A stretch of DNA of 40,382 nt. It comes from Xanthomonas pisi DSM 18956 (GTDB taxonomy: Bacteria; Pseudomonadota; Gammaproteobacteria; Xanthomonadales; Xanthomonadaceae). A program made the position numbers and the translations under genes. The first letter of the stretch is position 1, and every line of letters begins with the position of its first letter. Shown here one piece after another: positions 17,636 to 25,724 of this stretch. The notes under the pieces are model-generated. The model saw only the letters and a program-made list of their open reading frames with translations, was not told where the DNA came from and searched no databases. The stretch covers positions 5,381-45,762 of the forward strand of contig NZ_JPLE01000008.1 in NCBI RefSeq assembly GCF_001010415.1. Reading direction: 5' to 3'.

Positions 17636-19255
17636 TTACTCGGGTTTTTGGCGTTGCGAGGGGTCTTGCTGGGCCTGGGCGGCGGCGGCACGCGATTCGG
17701 CCATGCCCAGCGCGCGCGCGGCGGCCTTCTGCTCATCCTTCTGCGGCAGCGGCTGCGGCTCGCCTTCGGGGGTGAGCCAGCCACCGGTGAAGCCGGCGCG
17801 TTCCAGACCGGCGCGGATATAGGGGTTCTTCTTCATCACGTTCCAGACAAATTCGGTCTGGTAGTTGGCGATCATGGTCAGGATCGGACCCTGGTCGATG
17901 CCGATGTAATCGCCCGCCACCCAGCCGCGGTTCGGCACCATGCGCCCGGTCTTGAGCGGGATGTCGTAATTGAAGCTGGGGTTGAACGAATCCAGGAAGC
18001 CATAGCTGGAGTACAGATAGTCGCCATAGCGCTTGTGCATTTCTTCGGTGGCCGGAATCACCACTTCCGGGGCAAACACGATCGAGGAGATCGCCGCGGT
18101 CGGGGCGATGGTGCCGTCGTCGAAGTTCTCGCGCAGGCCGGCGCCGCGCGAGGAGTAGTGGCGGAACTGGCGCTGCTCGCCGCGATATTCCTGACTGGTG
18201 TTCTGCGGGCCGTCGCCCGCGGTCAGGCCCCAGACGTTCTCGCCGTAGTCCTTCCACTTCATCGGGTTGTCGATGGCGTAGTCGCGCTGGGCCAGGGTGG
18301 CGCGGCGGCTGTTGAGGAAATAGTCGATGCCGCGTTCGCGCATGTACTGGTCCTGGATATCGCGGAAGTCGATCCAGACATGGCTGTACTGGTGGCCGAA
18401 CAGCGGGCCGAAGGACAGGTATTCCTGGCCCTGGTAGACGCCCCAGTCGTTGTTGTAGGTCCGCGTCCAGCTGGTCCACGCCTCCGGGTCGACGCCGTGG
18501 GTAGGCGAGCCGAGCGCGAGGATGTACAGCATCATCGCTTCGTTGTAGCCCATCCAGTCGTGGTCGATGAAGCCGCTCTCCGGGAACCAGCCCATCGAGA
18601 TCAGCGGTGCGCGCTGCTGCAGCCAGCGCCAGTCCACGCGCTTGTACAGCGTGTCGGCGATCTGGCGGATCTCTTTTTCGCGCGGGTCGTCGCCGTCGTA
18701 ATACGACTGGGTGAACAAGACGCCCATCATCAGCAGCGCGGTGTCCACGCTCGACAGCTCAACCCAGCTGTCGTAGCGGTTGCCCTGCTGCATATCCAGA
18801 AAGTGATAGTAGAAGCCCTTGTAGCCGGCCCTACCGGTCCGCTGCGGCCCCATCGGCGCATCGCGGAAGAATTTCAGTGTGGTCAGGGTGCGGTCGATCG
18901 CCTGATTGCGGCTGACCCAGCCGTTCTCGATGCCGATCGGATACGCGGTCAGCGCAAACCCCACCGAGGCGATGCTGGCGAACGGACGCGATGGAAACCG
19001 GTCCGGGGCCAATCCATTGAGCTCGTTGGTGGTGTCCCAGAAAAACTGGAAGGTGCGGCGTTCGATGTCCGAAAACAGCGGCGGCAGCGGTGGCTTGACC
19101 GGTTTGGGCGGCAACTGCGCCTCGATCAGGATCACTTTCACTGGCGCCTTCTTTTCGGCCACCTTGGGTTCCTCTGCCTGTTTGCAGGACGCCAGTACCA
19201 GCGCACCCAGCAAGAGTGGAATCGTCAACCAACGCGACGTGTTGCCCCTGTCCAT
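17636..19255 (-). CDS. GH144-type (glycoamylase domain) lipoprotein, probable endo-beta-1,2-glucanase
   Basis: The 539-residue product has a lipobox LVLASC with Cys24 and the PF10091-type (alpha/alpha)6 domain over about residues 60-510. Hallmarks are DIERRTFQFFWDTTN at its start, IASVGFALTAYPIGIENGW, FPESGFIDHDWMGYNEAMMLY, FGHQYSHVWIDFRD, and AGDYIGIDQGPILTMIANY near its end. Characterised GH144 members cut beta-1,2-glucan internally, and the related domain of cyclic beta-1,2-glucan synthase is GH189. Endo-beta-1,2-glucanase is therefore the best guess, though activity is inferred from family. As a lipoprotein with Lys after the Cys it is expected at the outer membrane. The start is ATG 19255; a longer frame to 19291 would run through the operator. 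Confidence 0.86.
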   Translation of the reverse strand: MDRGNTSRWLTIPLLLGALVLASCKQAEEPKVAEKKAPVKVILIEAQLPPKPVKPPLPPLFSDIERRTFQFFWDTTNELNGLAPDRFPSRPFASIASVGFALTAYPIGIENGWVSRNQAIDRTLTTLKFFRDAPMGPQRTGRAGYKGFYYHFLDMQQGNRYDSWVELSSVDTALLMMGVLFTQSYYDGDDPREKEIRQIADTLYKRVDWRWLQQRAPLISMGWFPESGFIDHDWMGYNEAMMLYILALGSPTHGVDPEAWTSWTRTYNNDWGVYQGQEYLSFGPLFGHQYSHVWIDFRDIQDQYMRERGIDYFLNSRRATLAQRDYAIDNPMKWKDYGENVWGLTAGDGPQNTSQEYRGEQRQFRHYSSRGAGLRENFDDGTIAPTAAISSIVFAPEVVIPATEEMHKRYGDYLYSSYGFLDSFNPSFNYDIPLKTGRMVPNRGWVAGDYIGIDQGPILTMIANYQTEFVWNVMKKNPYIRAGLERAGFTGGWLTPEGEPQPLPQKDEQKAAARALGMAESRAAAAQAQQDPSQRQKPE

Positions 19256-19269
19256 CCGCCCCCCACTTG

Positions 19270-19283
19270 TGTAATCGATTACA
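19270..19283. promoter_or_regulatory. LacI-type operator upstream of the GH144 gene
   Basis: TGTAATCGATTACA is a perfect 14-bp palindrome that fits the LacI-family consensus TGTAAnCGnTTnCA. It lies 14 bases upstream of the GH144 start codon, downstream of the receptor gene. It shares the core pattern with the two sites upstream of the lacI gene (23515-23528 and 23561-23574), so the local LacI protein is the likely ligand. Confidence 0.75.
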
Positions 19284-19321
19284 TCCCGCACGCCAACCTA
19301 CCCTATCCAAGCGCCGAGTTC

Positions 19322-19350
19322 GACCGCCCTGACCTCATGCCAGGGCGGTC
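19322..19350 (-). terminator. Perfect 10-bp hairpin between the receptor gene and the GH144 gene
   Basis: GACCGCCCTG (19322-19331) and CAGGGCGGTC (19341-19350) flank a 9-base loop, seven bases after the receptor stop. There is no U-tract on the minus strand. It may stabilise the 3' end of the receptor mRNA or cause partial termination, so that receptor mRNA exceeds that of the genes downstream. Confidence 0.6.
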
Positions 19351-19357
19351 GAGCACC

Positions 19358-22345
19358 TCACCAGTTCAGGCCAAAGGCCAGACGGAAGGTCCGCATCGGC
19401 GACGCCAGCACACCGGTCGGTGTGCCGTAAGCCGTGTTCAAGTCGTCCAGTGTCCCGGTCTCGCCGTTAAAGTTGGCGTAGTTCACCCAATTGAACACGT
19501 TGAGGATATCCGCACGCACGTTGAATTTGACACCTGCACCGGTATCCCATTCTTTGTTGGCGGCAATGCTGAACTCCTTGTAGCCCAACGTGCCATCCGG
19601 CTTGAACTGGATGATGTCGCACTGGTCGTTGCCGGCAAGGCAATTCTGGCCGTAGCGCGCGGTCTGGCTGGCCAGCGACAGCTTGCCGGACAGCTTGACC
19701 TCGTAAGGCAGCTCGTAGATGCCGGTGACCACCAGGCGGTTCTTGGCGATACCGCCGGCTTCACGCCAGCCGTAGTCCTGGACGCGCTCGCGATCCAGCG
19801 CGTAGTGCTCGCCGAACTGGCGGTTTTCCTTGGCATCGGAATAGGTGTAGGCCACGGTCAGGCCCCAGCCGGACTCTTCGTCGAAGGGCTTTTCGATCTG
19901 CAGCGCGAGCTGGTTGTTGCGGGTTTCCACGCCATTGGTGCCCAGCACGATCGCGCTGTAGCCGTCCGGGCCGTCGGTCGGTGCGCCCGAGGTGGTGCCG
20001 GGCTGGAAGAACGACCCGTCGGGCAGGCGGTTGCCGCGCACGAAGGCAAACCCATCATGGCTCTCGATGCGGCTCAGGGTCACGTCGGTGAACCAGTCCT
20101 GGCCCCATAGCGGCACCATGTTGCGCATGCCGATGCTGAATTGGTCGGAGTACGGGGTCTTGATGTTGTTGTCGATCAGATAGATTTCACGCCCGCCGCC
20201 GCCAGCGCTGGTCGCCGCCAGTGCATCGAGCCCTTCCTGGGTGTTGTAAGCCGGATTCCATGCCGTGCACGGGTCGCCCAGGCAGGCCTGGCCGTTCTGG
20301 GCGTTAGGGTTGGTGAAGTAGTAGCTATAGGACTTGAACGAATTGTTGAGCTGTTCGAGCGCCAGGTAATCGAAGATGTTGCGGTCGTAGGCACGCCCGG
20401 CACCGCCGTAGATCACGTGGGCCTGATCGCCGAACAGGTCGTACGAGGCACCCAGGCGCGGCTGCCAGGCGTTCTTGAACGCCTTGCGGTTGTTGCCGGT
20501 GCTGATGAAGTTGTTGATGTTGTAGTTGGCGTTCTGCAAGTTCGGCCAGTTCTGCAACGCACCGGCCACATCGGACGGCGTGACGAAGTCCAGGAACGCC
20601 GGGGTTTCTTCGTAGTCGTAGCGCACGCCCAGGTTCAGGGTCCAGTGCTCGTTGACCTCCCAGTCGTCCTGCAGGTAGATGCCGTACTGCTTGTTCTTTG
20701 ACACCACCGAGCCGCCGCCTTCGACCAGCGGCGCACCGAAGCGCACCCGGTACGGCGTTCCGAGATCACCGAGGATGTTGTAGTAATACTGCGGGTTGGC
20801 GGGGTTGAACTGGGTTGAATCCAGATCGATGCTCTTGAACTTCACGCCCATCTTGACGGTGTGCGCGCCGTGCCACTCCAGGCTGTTCAAGGTCAAATCG
20901 TCCTGGAAGGTCCAGCCCTTCTGGCCCTTGCGCTGGAAGCTGCCGCCGGCACCGGCGGAGAGCACTTCGTCCTCGATGCCGCGTACCGGCGCATAACTGA
21001 GCACGTACCCGGTGCCGTTGTTGATCGGCGCCTGGTTCCAGAATGCACTTTCGTAGCTGAAGTTGGCTTCGTTGAGGAAGCTTTCACCGCTGTACTGCCA
21101 GCGCAGGTTGGCGCGCTTTTCTTCCTGGCCGTTGATGCTGCCGTGCTCGTAGGTCGAGGTGCCGCCGACGTCGTTGAGCTCGTCTTCCTTGCGGTACTTG
21201 CCGCTCAGTTCGAACAGGTTGTTGTCGCCGATGGTCCAGTCGATCTTGGCGAAGTACAGATCTTCCTTGAACGGGGTGCTGTAGGTGGCCACCAGCGGCT
21301 GCAGCTGCGCCGGCAACTGGTCGACGCGGTCCGAATAGATCGAGCCGGGAATCACCACGTTGGGGGTGGTGTATTCCTTGGCTTCATAGGCGACGAAGAA
21401 ATGCGCCTTGTCCTTGAGGATCGGGCCGCTGAAGGTGGCGCCGTACTGGGTTTCTTCGAAGTCGTCGCGCACGCCGGCCTTCTTCTCCAGCGGACTTTCT
21501 TCGCGCCAGCCGTCGTTGCTGGTATCCCAGAAGAAGCTGCCGTGGAAATCGTTGGTACCGGACTTGGACGAGGCCACGATGGCCGCGCCGCTGACCTGGT
21601 CGAACTCGGCCTTGTAGTTGGAGGTGATGACCTTGTACTCGCCGATCGCCGACTGCGGGAACGGATTGCCGCGGCTGGAATCCTGGCCGCTGACGCCGCC
21701 GGTCAGCACGTAGTTCTTCTGGCTCACGCCGTCGATGTAGACGTTGGTGCCTTCGGCCGAGGTGGCGCCGGTGCGCACCTTGGTGGTGCCGTTGGCGTCG
21801 CGGGTGAACTGGACGTTCGGTACGGTGTCGGCCAGTTCCAGGAAGTTGCGCGTGGCACGCGGCAGGTTCTGGATCTGCACGTTGGAAATGTATGTGGCGT
21901 TCTCGGAGGTGCGCGTTTCCACCAGCACCGGCGGCGCCTTGACCTGCACCGCGTCCAGCGTGGTGGCGTTACCAGCTTCGGCCGTGGCCGGCTCGCCGCC
22001 GACGCCCAGGTTCAAGGTCGCGGTCTGGCCAACCTGCACCGTCACATTCTGCGAGCTGGTCTGACCATTGGCGGTGACGTCGATGCGGTACGAGCCCGGC
22101 GGCAGGCCGCCGACCGAGTAACCGCCGTTGCTGACCTGCACGGTGCGGGTCAGGCCGGTCGCCACGTTGGTGGCCGTCACCTGCGCCTGGGCGGCGGGAG
22201 CGGAGTCGACGCTGACCTGGCCGCGGATGGTCGCGGCAGTGCTCTGTGCAAATGCAGGCGCGGCGCCCAGCAGCAGGCAGCTGGCCAGGGCACAGCTGAG
22301 CAGCTTGCGCGCCGGGCGGGCGGAATGGGGGTGGTGGTGGCGCAT
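19358..22345 (-). CDS. TonB-dependent receptor, Oar-like with N-terminal carboxypeptidase-regulatory domain
   Basis: This outer-membrane transporter should import an oligosaccharide using TonB energy. From ATG 22345-22343, behind a GGAGG ribosome-binding site, it has 995 residues. The signal peptide ends near PAFAQ (residue 34). A CarboxypepD_reg-like beta-sandwich follows at about 37-112 and a TonB box LDAVQV at 130-135. Then come the plug (NLPRATRNFLELADTVPNVQF onward) and a long beta-barrel ending in ...AFGLNW with the terminal aromatic residue expected for Bam insertion. It is the second gene after lacI and precedes the glucanase, so a glucan fragment is the probable ligand. Confidence 0.93.
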   Translation of the reverse strand: MRHHHPHSARPARKLLSCALASCLLLGAAPAFAQSTAATIRGQVSVDSAPAAQAQVTATNVATGLTRTVQVSNGGYSVGGLPPGSYRIDVTANGQTSSQNVTVQVGQTATLNLGVGGEPATAEAGNATTLDAVQVKAPPVLVETRTSENATYISNVQIQNLPRATRNFLELADTVPNVQFTRDANGTTKVRTGATSAEGTNVYIDGVSQKNYVLTGGVSGQDSSRGNPFPQSAIGEYKVITSNYKAEFDQVSGAAIVASSKSGTNDFHGSFFWDTSNDGWREESPLEKKAGVRDDFEETQYGATFSGPILKDKAHFFVAYEAKEYTTPNVVIPGSIYSDRVDQLPAQLQPLVATYSTPFKEDLYFAKIDWTIGDNNLFELSGKYRKEDELNDVGGTSTYEHGSINGQEEKRANLRWQYSGESFLNEANFSYESAFWNQAPINNGTGYVLSYAPVRGIEDEVLSAGAGGSFQRKGQKGWTFQDDLTLNSLEWHGAHTVKMGVKFKSIDLDSTQFNPANPQYYYNILGDLGTPYRVRFGAPLVEGGGSVVSKNKQYGIYLQDDWEVNEHWTLNLGVRYDYEETPAFLDFVTPSDVAGALQNWPNLQNANYNINNFISTGNNRKAFKNAWQPRLGASYDLFGDQAHVIYGGAGRAYDRNIFDYLALEQLNNSFKSYSYYFTNPNAQNGQACLGDPCTAWNPAYNTQEGLDALAATSAGGGGREIYLIDNNIKTPYSDQFSIGMRNMVPLWGQDWFTDVTLSRIESHDGFAFVRGNRLPDGSFFQPGTTSGAPTDGPDGYSAIVLGTNGVETRNNQLALQIEKPFDEESGWGLTVAYTYSDAKENRQFGEHYALDRERVQDYGWREAGGIAKNRLVVTGIYELPYEVKLSGKLSLASQTARYGQNCLAGNDQCDIIQFKPDGTLGYKEFSIAANKEWDTGAGVKFNVRADILNVFNWVNYANFNGETGTLDDLNTAYGTPTGVLASPMRTFRLAFGLNW

Positions 22346-22404
22346 TGGTCCCTCCAGGGATCGGTACAGATTGTTGTTGTGGTGTTGCAAACCAGCAGGA
22401 ACGA

Positions 22405-22443
22405 CCGCTGCGGGGGAGCAGCGGGAGCGGACAGAACGTCCGC
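22405..22443 (-). other. Two adjacent hairpins between lacI and the receptor gene
   Basis: CCGCTGC (22405-22411) pairs with GCAGCGG (22418-22424), and GCGGAC (22427-22432) pairs with GTCCGC (22438-22443). Both lie in the 103-base gap after the lacI stop. Neither has a U-tract. They could attenuate read-through from lacI or be leader structure of the receptor mRNA. Confidence 0.4.
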
Positions 22444-22448
22444 GAAAG

Positions 22449-23471
22449 TCAGGGACCGGGCTCGCCGGCGCCGCAGGAAGTCCGTATCACCAGCTCGGGC
22501 GTGAGCAGTTGGCGGATACCGTCGTCATGGCCGGGCAGTTCCACCAGCCGCATCAATCGGGTCATCGCCTGTTCGCCCAGGCGCGCGATGCTGACCCGCA
22601 TCGTGGTCAGCGCCGGGTGGACGAAGCGCGCCAGCGGAATGTCGTCGAAGCCGGCCAATGCCACATCGCCAGGTACCGACACCTCGGCCTGCGCAAACGC
22701 GTACAGGCAGCCGAGCGCGGTCATGTCGTTGGCGGCAAACACCGCATCGGGCAATGCGTCGGCGGCCAGCATCGCCAGCCCGGCACGATGCCCGGAGGCT
22801 TCGTCGAAGTCGCCGGCATACTCGATTCCCTGCGCCTGGTCGCCGAATCCGGCAATCGCGTCGCGGAAACCGCGCAGGCGTTCGCGCGCATCGAAATTGA
22901 GCGAGGGCCCGCCGATGAAGGCGATGCGCCGGTGGCCGGCGCCCAACAGATGCTCGGTCATGGCCATGGCGCCGGCATGGTCATCGATGCTCAGCACCGG
23001 ATAACCGGCGCCGGGCAGATGCGCATTGATCAGCACAGTGGGCAGCGACTGCGGCAGGTTGTCGGTGAGAAATCCCGGCTGCTCGGCGTAGGGAGAGAGC
23101 ACCAGCAGGCCGTCGACGCGCCCGCGCATCGACCGCAGCGCCCTGCCCTGGGCCTCCGGGTCGCCGTGATAGCTGGACACCAGCAAGTGCTGGCCGGCAG
23201 CGCGCGCGGCGCCGTCGATGCCGCGGATCAACTCGGAGAAGAATTCGCCATACAGGTCGGGCAGCACCACGCCCAGGGTCTGCGACCGCCGGCTGCTCAG
23301 GCTACGGGCTGCCGCATGCGGGCTGTAGCGCAGCCGCTCGGCCACGTCCATGACCTGCTGACGCACGGGCCCGGCAACGTTGTCGTGACCGTTGAGCGCA
23401 CGCGACACGGTGGCGACAGAGACCTGTGCTTCCCGAGCGACATCTTTGATGGTGACCGCACCCTTGGCCAT
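22449..23471 (-). CDS. LacI-family transcriptional regulator
   Basis: This 340-residue repressor should bind the operators of this locus and respond to a sugar. The start is ATG 23471-23469 behind GGAGGG, giving MAKGAVTIKDVAREAQVSVATVSRALNG; the helix-turn-helix and hinge helix cover residues 6-60 (SPHAAARSLSSRRS). A periplasmic-binding-protein-like sensor domain follows, with LGVVLPDLYGEFF, HRRIAFIGGP and DALPDAVFAANDMTALG. It heads the carbohydrate locus on the same strand as its targets. A pair of inverted operator-like sites in front of it suggests autoregulation. The inducer is not known. Confidence 0.94.
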   Translation of the reverse strand: MAKGAVTIKDVAREAQVSVATVSRALNGHDNVAGPVRQQVMDVAERLRYSPHAAARSLSSRRSQTLGVVLPDLYGEFFSELIRGIDGAARAAGQHLLVSSYHGDPEAQGRALRSMRGRVDGLLVLSPYAEQPGFLTDNLPQSLPTVLINAHLPGAGYPVLSIDDHAGAMAMTEHLLGAGHRRIAFIGGPSLNFDARERLRGFRDAIAGFGDQAQGIEYAGDFDEASGHRAGLAMLAADALPDAVFAANDMTALGCLYAFAQAEVSVPGDVALAGFDDIPLARFVHPALTTMRVSIARLGEQAMTRLMRLVELPGHDDGIRQLLTPELVIRTSCGAGEPGP

Positions 23472-23513
23472 TCGTGTCGCCCTCCGCGACCGACTTCCCA
23501 AAACTGGCGCGGA

Positions 23514-23575
23514 CTGTAAGCGTTTTCATAAGCGGGCGTAAACCCCTGTCTTCACGCCCGTGAAAACGCTTACAG
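23514..23575. promoter_or_regulatory. Paired LacI-type operators in a nested palindrome upstream of lacI
   Basis: CTGTAAGCGTTTTCA (23514-23528) and its exact reverse complement TGAAAACGCTTACAG (23561-23575) lie 46 bases apart centre to centre, in the promoter region of lacI. Between them CGGGCGT (23533-23539) and ACGCCCG (23554-23560) form an inner inverted pair. Each outer site matches TGTAAnCGnTTnCA, the LacI-family half-site pattern with a central CG. Two sites a few helical turns apart suit cooperative binding or a small loop. Confidence 0.75.
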
Positions 23576-23873
23576 ATCAAGCGTCTGCGAGTGATGAATG
23601 CGTGAATGAATGTGCTGCGGCGCAACAAATCCGCGCCCACGTTTCCGCAAACGAAGGTGAACGGCGATCACGGTTGGGGTGGTTGGGCCTGCTGCATCGA
23701 TTGGGAGCTCAGGCAATGGGACTTGCCCGTCAGGCGGTGGTGCTCGAGTGCGCTATCGGGGGGCGGCAACACCTCACCCGTAGGAGTGCACCCGGGCGCG
23801 ACGGGCATTACCGAAAAAGCCCGTCGCGCCCGGACGCGCTCCTACGACGGCGGTTTGGTTTCTGGGGTTCGGT
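23576..23873. other. Gene-free stretch between lacI and bolA
   Basis: Apart from the operator pair to the left and the palindromic repeat at 23780-23845, I see no gene here. It contains the upstream region of the leftward lacI operon and, at its right side, the 3' end of bolA, which also reads left. Confidence 0.4.
23780..23845. repeat. REP-like palindromic repeat, copy 2
   Basis: GTAGGAGTGCACCCGGGCGC (23780-23799) opens and a CGCCCGGACGCGCTCCTAC-type arm closes (to 23845) a 66-base imperfect palindrome. It shares the outline of the copy at 10341-10405. The two copies bracket the carbohydrate locus 10416-23471 almost exactly. Confidence 0.85.
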
Positions 23874-24143
23874 TTACCCCGCCTCGCCCGGCGCGATTGC
23901 CTCGATCGACAAGGCATGAATGTCGGTCTGCATCATCTCTCCAACCGCGGCATAGACCGCGCGATGGCGCGCCAGCGGCGGCTTGCCGGCGAAGACGGCG
24001 CTGACCACGCGCACATTGAAATGGCCGCGGCCGTCGCGGGCACCGGCGTGGCCGGCATGCCGATGGCTGTCGTCCACCACCTCCAGCTCGGTCGGCGCCA
24101 ATGCCGCCTGCAACGCTTCGCGAATCCGCTCGACCCGGCTCAT
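23874..24143 (-). CDS. BolA-family protein
   Basis: BolA-like proteins pair with monothiol glutaredoxins to handle iron-sulfur clusters; some bind DNA. The 89-residue product has the family layout: an N-terminal helix ([12 protein letters not shown]), the [16 protein letters not shown] stretch with conserved Ser-His, the [25 protein letters not shown] core, and the [13 protein letters not shown] end. Its ATG (24143-24141) overlaps the stop of the YciI-like gene upstream as ATGA, so the two are translationally coupled. Confidence 0.93.
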   Translation of the reverse strand: MSRVERIREALQAALAPTELEVVDDSHRHAGHAGARDGRGHFNVRVVSAVFAGKPPLARHRAVYAAVGEMMQTDIHALSIEAIAPGEAG

Positions 24144-24451
24144 GGCAACACCCGGCGGAACGGCCGCACGTCCGTGCGCACGTAAACGCCCGCAGCCACA
24201 TAGGGGTCGGCATCGGCCCAGGCGCGTGCGTCCTGCAAGGCGTCGAACTCGGCAATCACCACACTGCCGCTAAAGCCGGCCGGACCCGGATCTTCGGCGT
24301 CGATGGCCGGGCACGGGCCTGCCACCAGCAACCGCCCCGCCGCCGCCAGCGCCTGCAGTCGCGCCAGATGCGCCGGTCGCGCCTGCTGCCGCGCGGCCAG
24401 TGCATCGGCCCCGTCATACCCTTCGATTACGTACCACACATGCCACCTCAT
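24140..24451 (-). CDS. YciI-like protein
   Basis: YciI-like proteins are small ferredoxin-fold (dimeric alpha-beta barrel) proteins of uncertain function, some with dehydrochlorinase-like sites. From ATG 24451-24449 ([16 protein letters not shown]) this one has 103 residues. It shows [22 protein letters not shown], a [23 protein letters not shown] segment and the closing VRPFRRVLP, all typical. The Asp-Pro-Tyr after the second helix matches the family. It is coupled to bolA by a 4-base overlap, an arrangement found in several proteobacteria. Confidence 0.9.
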   Translation of the reverse strand: MRWHVWYVIEGYDGADALAARQQARPAHLARLQALAAAGRLLVAGPCPAIDAEDPGPAGFSGSVVIAEFDALQDARAWADADPYVAAGVYVRTDVRPFRRVLP

Positions 24452-24805
24452 CCAGGACTTGAAGATCACCGCCGGGATTCTAGCCGCGTCAGCGCTGGAC
24501 ACCGCCCCCGCGCACGCATTACCCTTGACGCTACTGCACACGCAACCGGACGCAGCGGCCCGTCGGCCCAGGCCCCATGCCTCATTCGACGACCGATTCG
24601 CTGCCCACCGCCGGCTCGCGTAGACGACCTCCCCGCTATTCCGTCGCCGCCTGCCACGCGGCGCCTGATGATATGCGGACCGGCGGATGTGGATTTGTGG
24701 GATCGTGCCGAAGCAGGCACGACATTGATCGCAATAACTCAAGGCAAAGCCCTGCAGGCGCGGCTCAGACCGCGGCCGGCGACCGTAAGACCCGATGTCG
24801 ACCTG
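24452..24805. other. Divergent intergenic region between the YciI-like gene and scpA
   Basis: These 354 bases separate two divergent units and should hold both promoters. I see no gene. The scpA frame is open through much of it, with an in-frame ATG at 24668, but the encoded residues do not look like part of ScpA. Confidence 0.4.
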
Positions 24806-25711
24806 ATGAATTCCGAACTCGCGCACGTCGCGACTCCGCCAGCCGCAAGCGCTCATCCACAGCAGCAGGAAATGCCGCTGGCGGTGGTGCATGGGCAACC
24901 GGTACTGCAGATCCCCCAGGATCTGTATATCCCGCCGGATGCGCTGGAAGTGATTCTGGATGCGTTCGAAGGTCCGCTCGACCTGTTGCTTTACCTGATC
25001 CGCCGCCAGAACCTCGATATCCTGGATATCCCCGTCGCCGAGATCACCCGGCAGTACGTGGACTACATCAATGTGATGCAGGAGCTGCGCTTCGAACTGG
25101 CGGCCGAATATCTGGTGATGGCCGCGATCCTGGCCGAGATCAAATCGCGCATGCTGTTGCCGCGCCCACCCAGCCAGGACGGCGAAGAAGAAGACCCGCG
25201 CGCAGAGCTGGTGCGCCGTCTGCAGGAATACGAGCGCTTCAAGCAGGCCGCCGAAGACCTGGACACCCTGCCCCGCATGGGCCGCGACAGCGCCCCGGTG
25301 CAGGCGCACCTGCCCGAACGCGCAGCGGTCAAGCTGCCGCCACCGGTGGAACTGAAAGAAATGCTGATGGCGCTGTACGACGTGCTCAAGCGCGCCGAGT
25401 TGTTCACCGGCCATGCGATCAAACGCGAGGCGCTGAGCGTGCGCCAGCGCATGGGCGATGTGCTGAGTCGCCTGGACGACGGCAAGTTCTACCGTTTCGA
25501 ATCGCTGTTCACTGCCGAAGAAGGCAAGCTCGGCGTACTGGTCACCTTCCTGGCGCTGCTCGAATTGGCCAAGGAGCAGTTGCTGGACATCGTGCAGGAA
25601 GCGCCGCTGGCGCCGATCTACGTGAAGTCGCTGGCGTTGGGCAACACCAATGCGCCGCTGCAATTCTCCAGCGAATTCGATGACAGCGACGCTGCCAACG
25701 AACCTATCTGA
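24806..25711 (+). CDS. scpA: Segregation and condensation protein A
   Basis: ScpA is the kleisin subunit that links the two heads of SMC and binds ScpB, helping to condense and separate chromosomes. The 301-residue product has a variable N-terminus of about 45 residues, then the family hallmark [30 protein letters not shown] (positions about 48-77). [19 protein letters not shown] follows, then an acidic linker ([22 protein letters not shown]), and a C-terminal winged helix ending near [14 protein letters not shown]. The ATG at 24806 is chosen; ATG 24668 and 24872 are possible. scpB starts 13 bases after the stop. Confidence 0.93.
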   Translation: MNSELAHVATPPAASAHPQQQEMPLAVVHGQPVLQIPQDLYIPPDALEVILDAFEGPLDLLLYLIRRQNLDILDIPVAEITRQYVDYINVMQELRFELAAEYLVMAAILAEIKSRMLLPRPPSQDGEEEDPRAELVRRLQEYERFKQAAEDLDTLPRMGRDSAPVQAHLPERAAVKLPPPVELKEMLMALYDVLKRAELFTGHAIKREALSVRQRMGDVLSRLDDGKFYRFESLFTAEEGKLGVLVTFLALLELAKEQLLDIVQEAPLAPIYVKSLALGNTNAPLQFSSEFDDSDAANEPI

Positions 25712-25724
25712 AGCCGATCACCGA

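Noticed and set aside
20861..22504. Plus-strand open frame opposite the TonB-dependent receptor
   Set aside because: Antisense shadow. The receptor frame has signal peptide, TonB box and terminal aromatic residue.
24668..24805. Upstream in-frame ATG that would lengthen ScpA by 46 residues
   Set aside because: The extra residues do not resemble ScpA N-termini, and the region should hold divergent promoters. It was kept only as an alternative.
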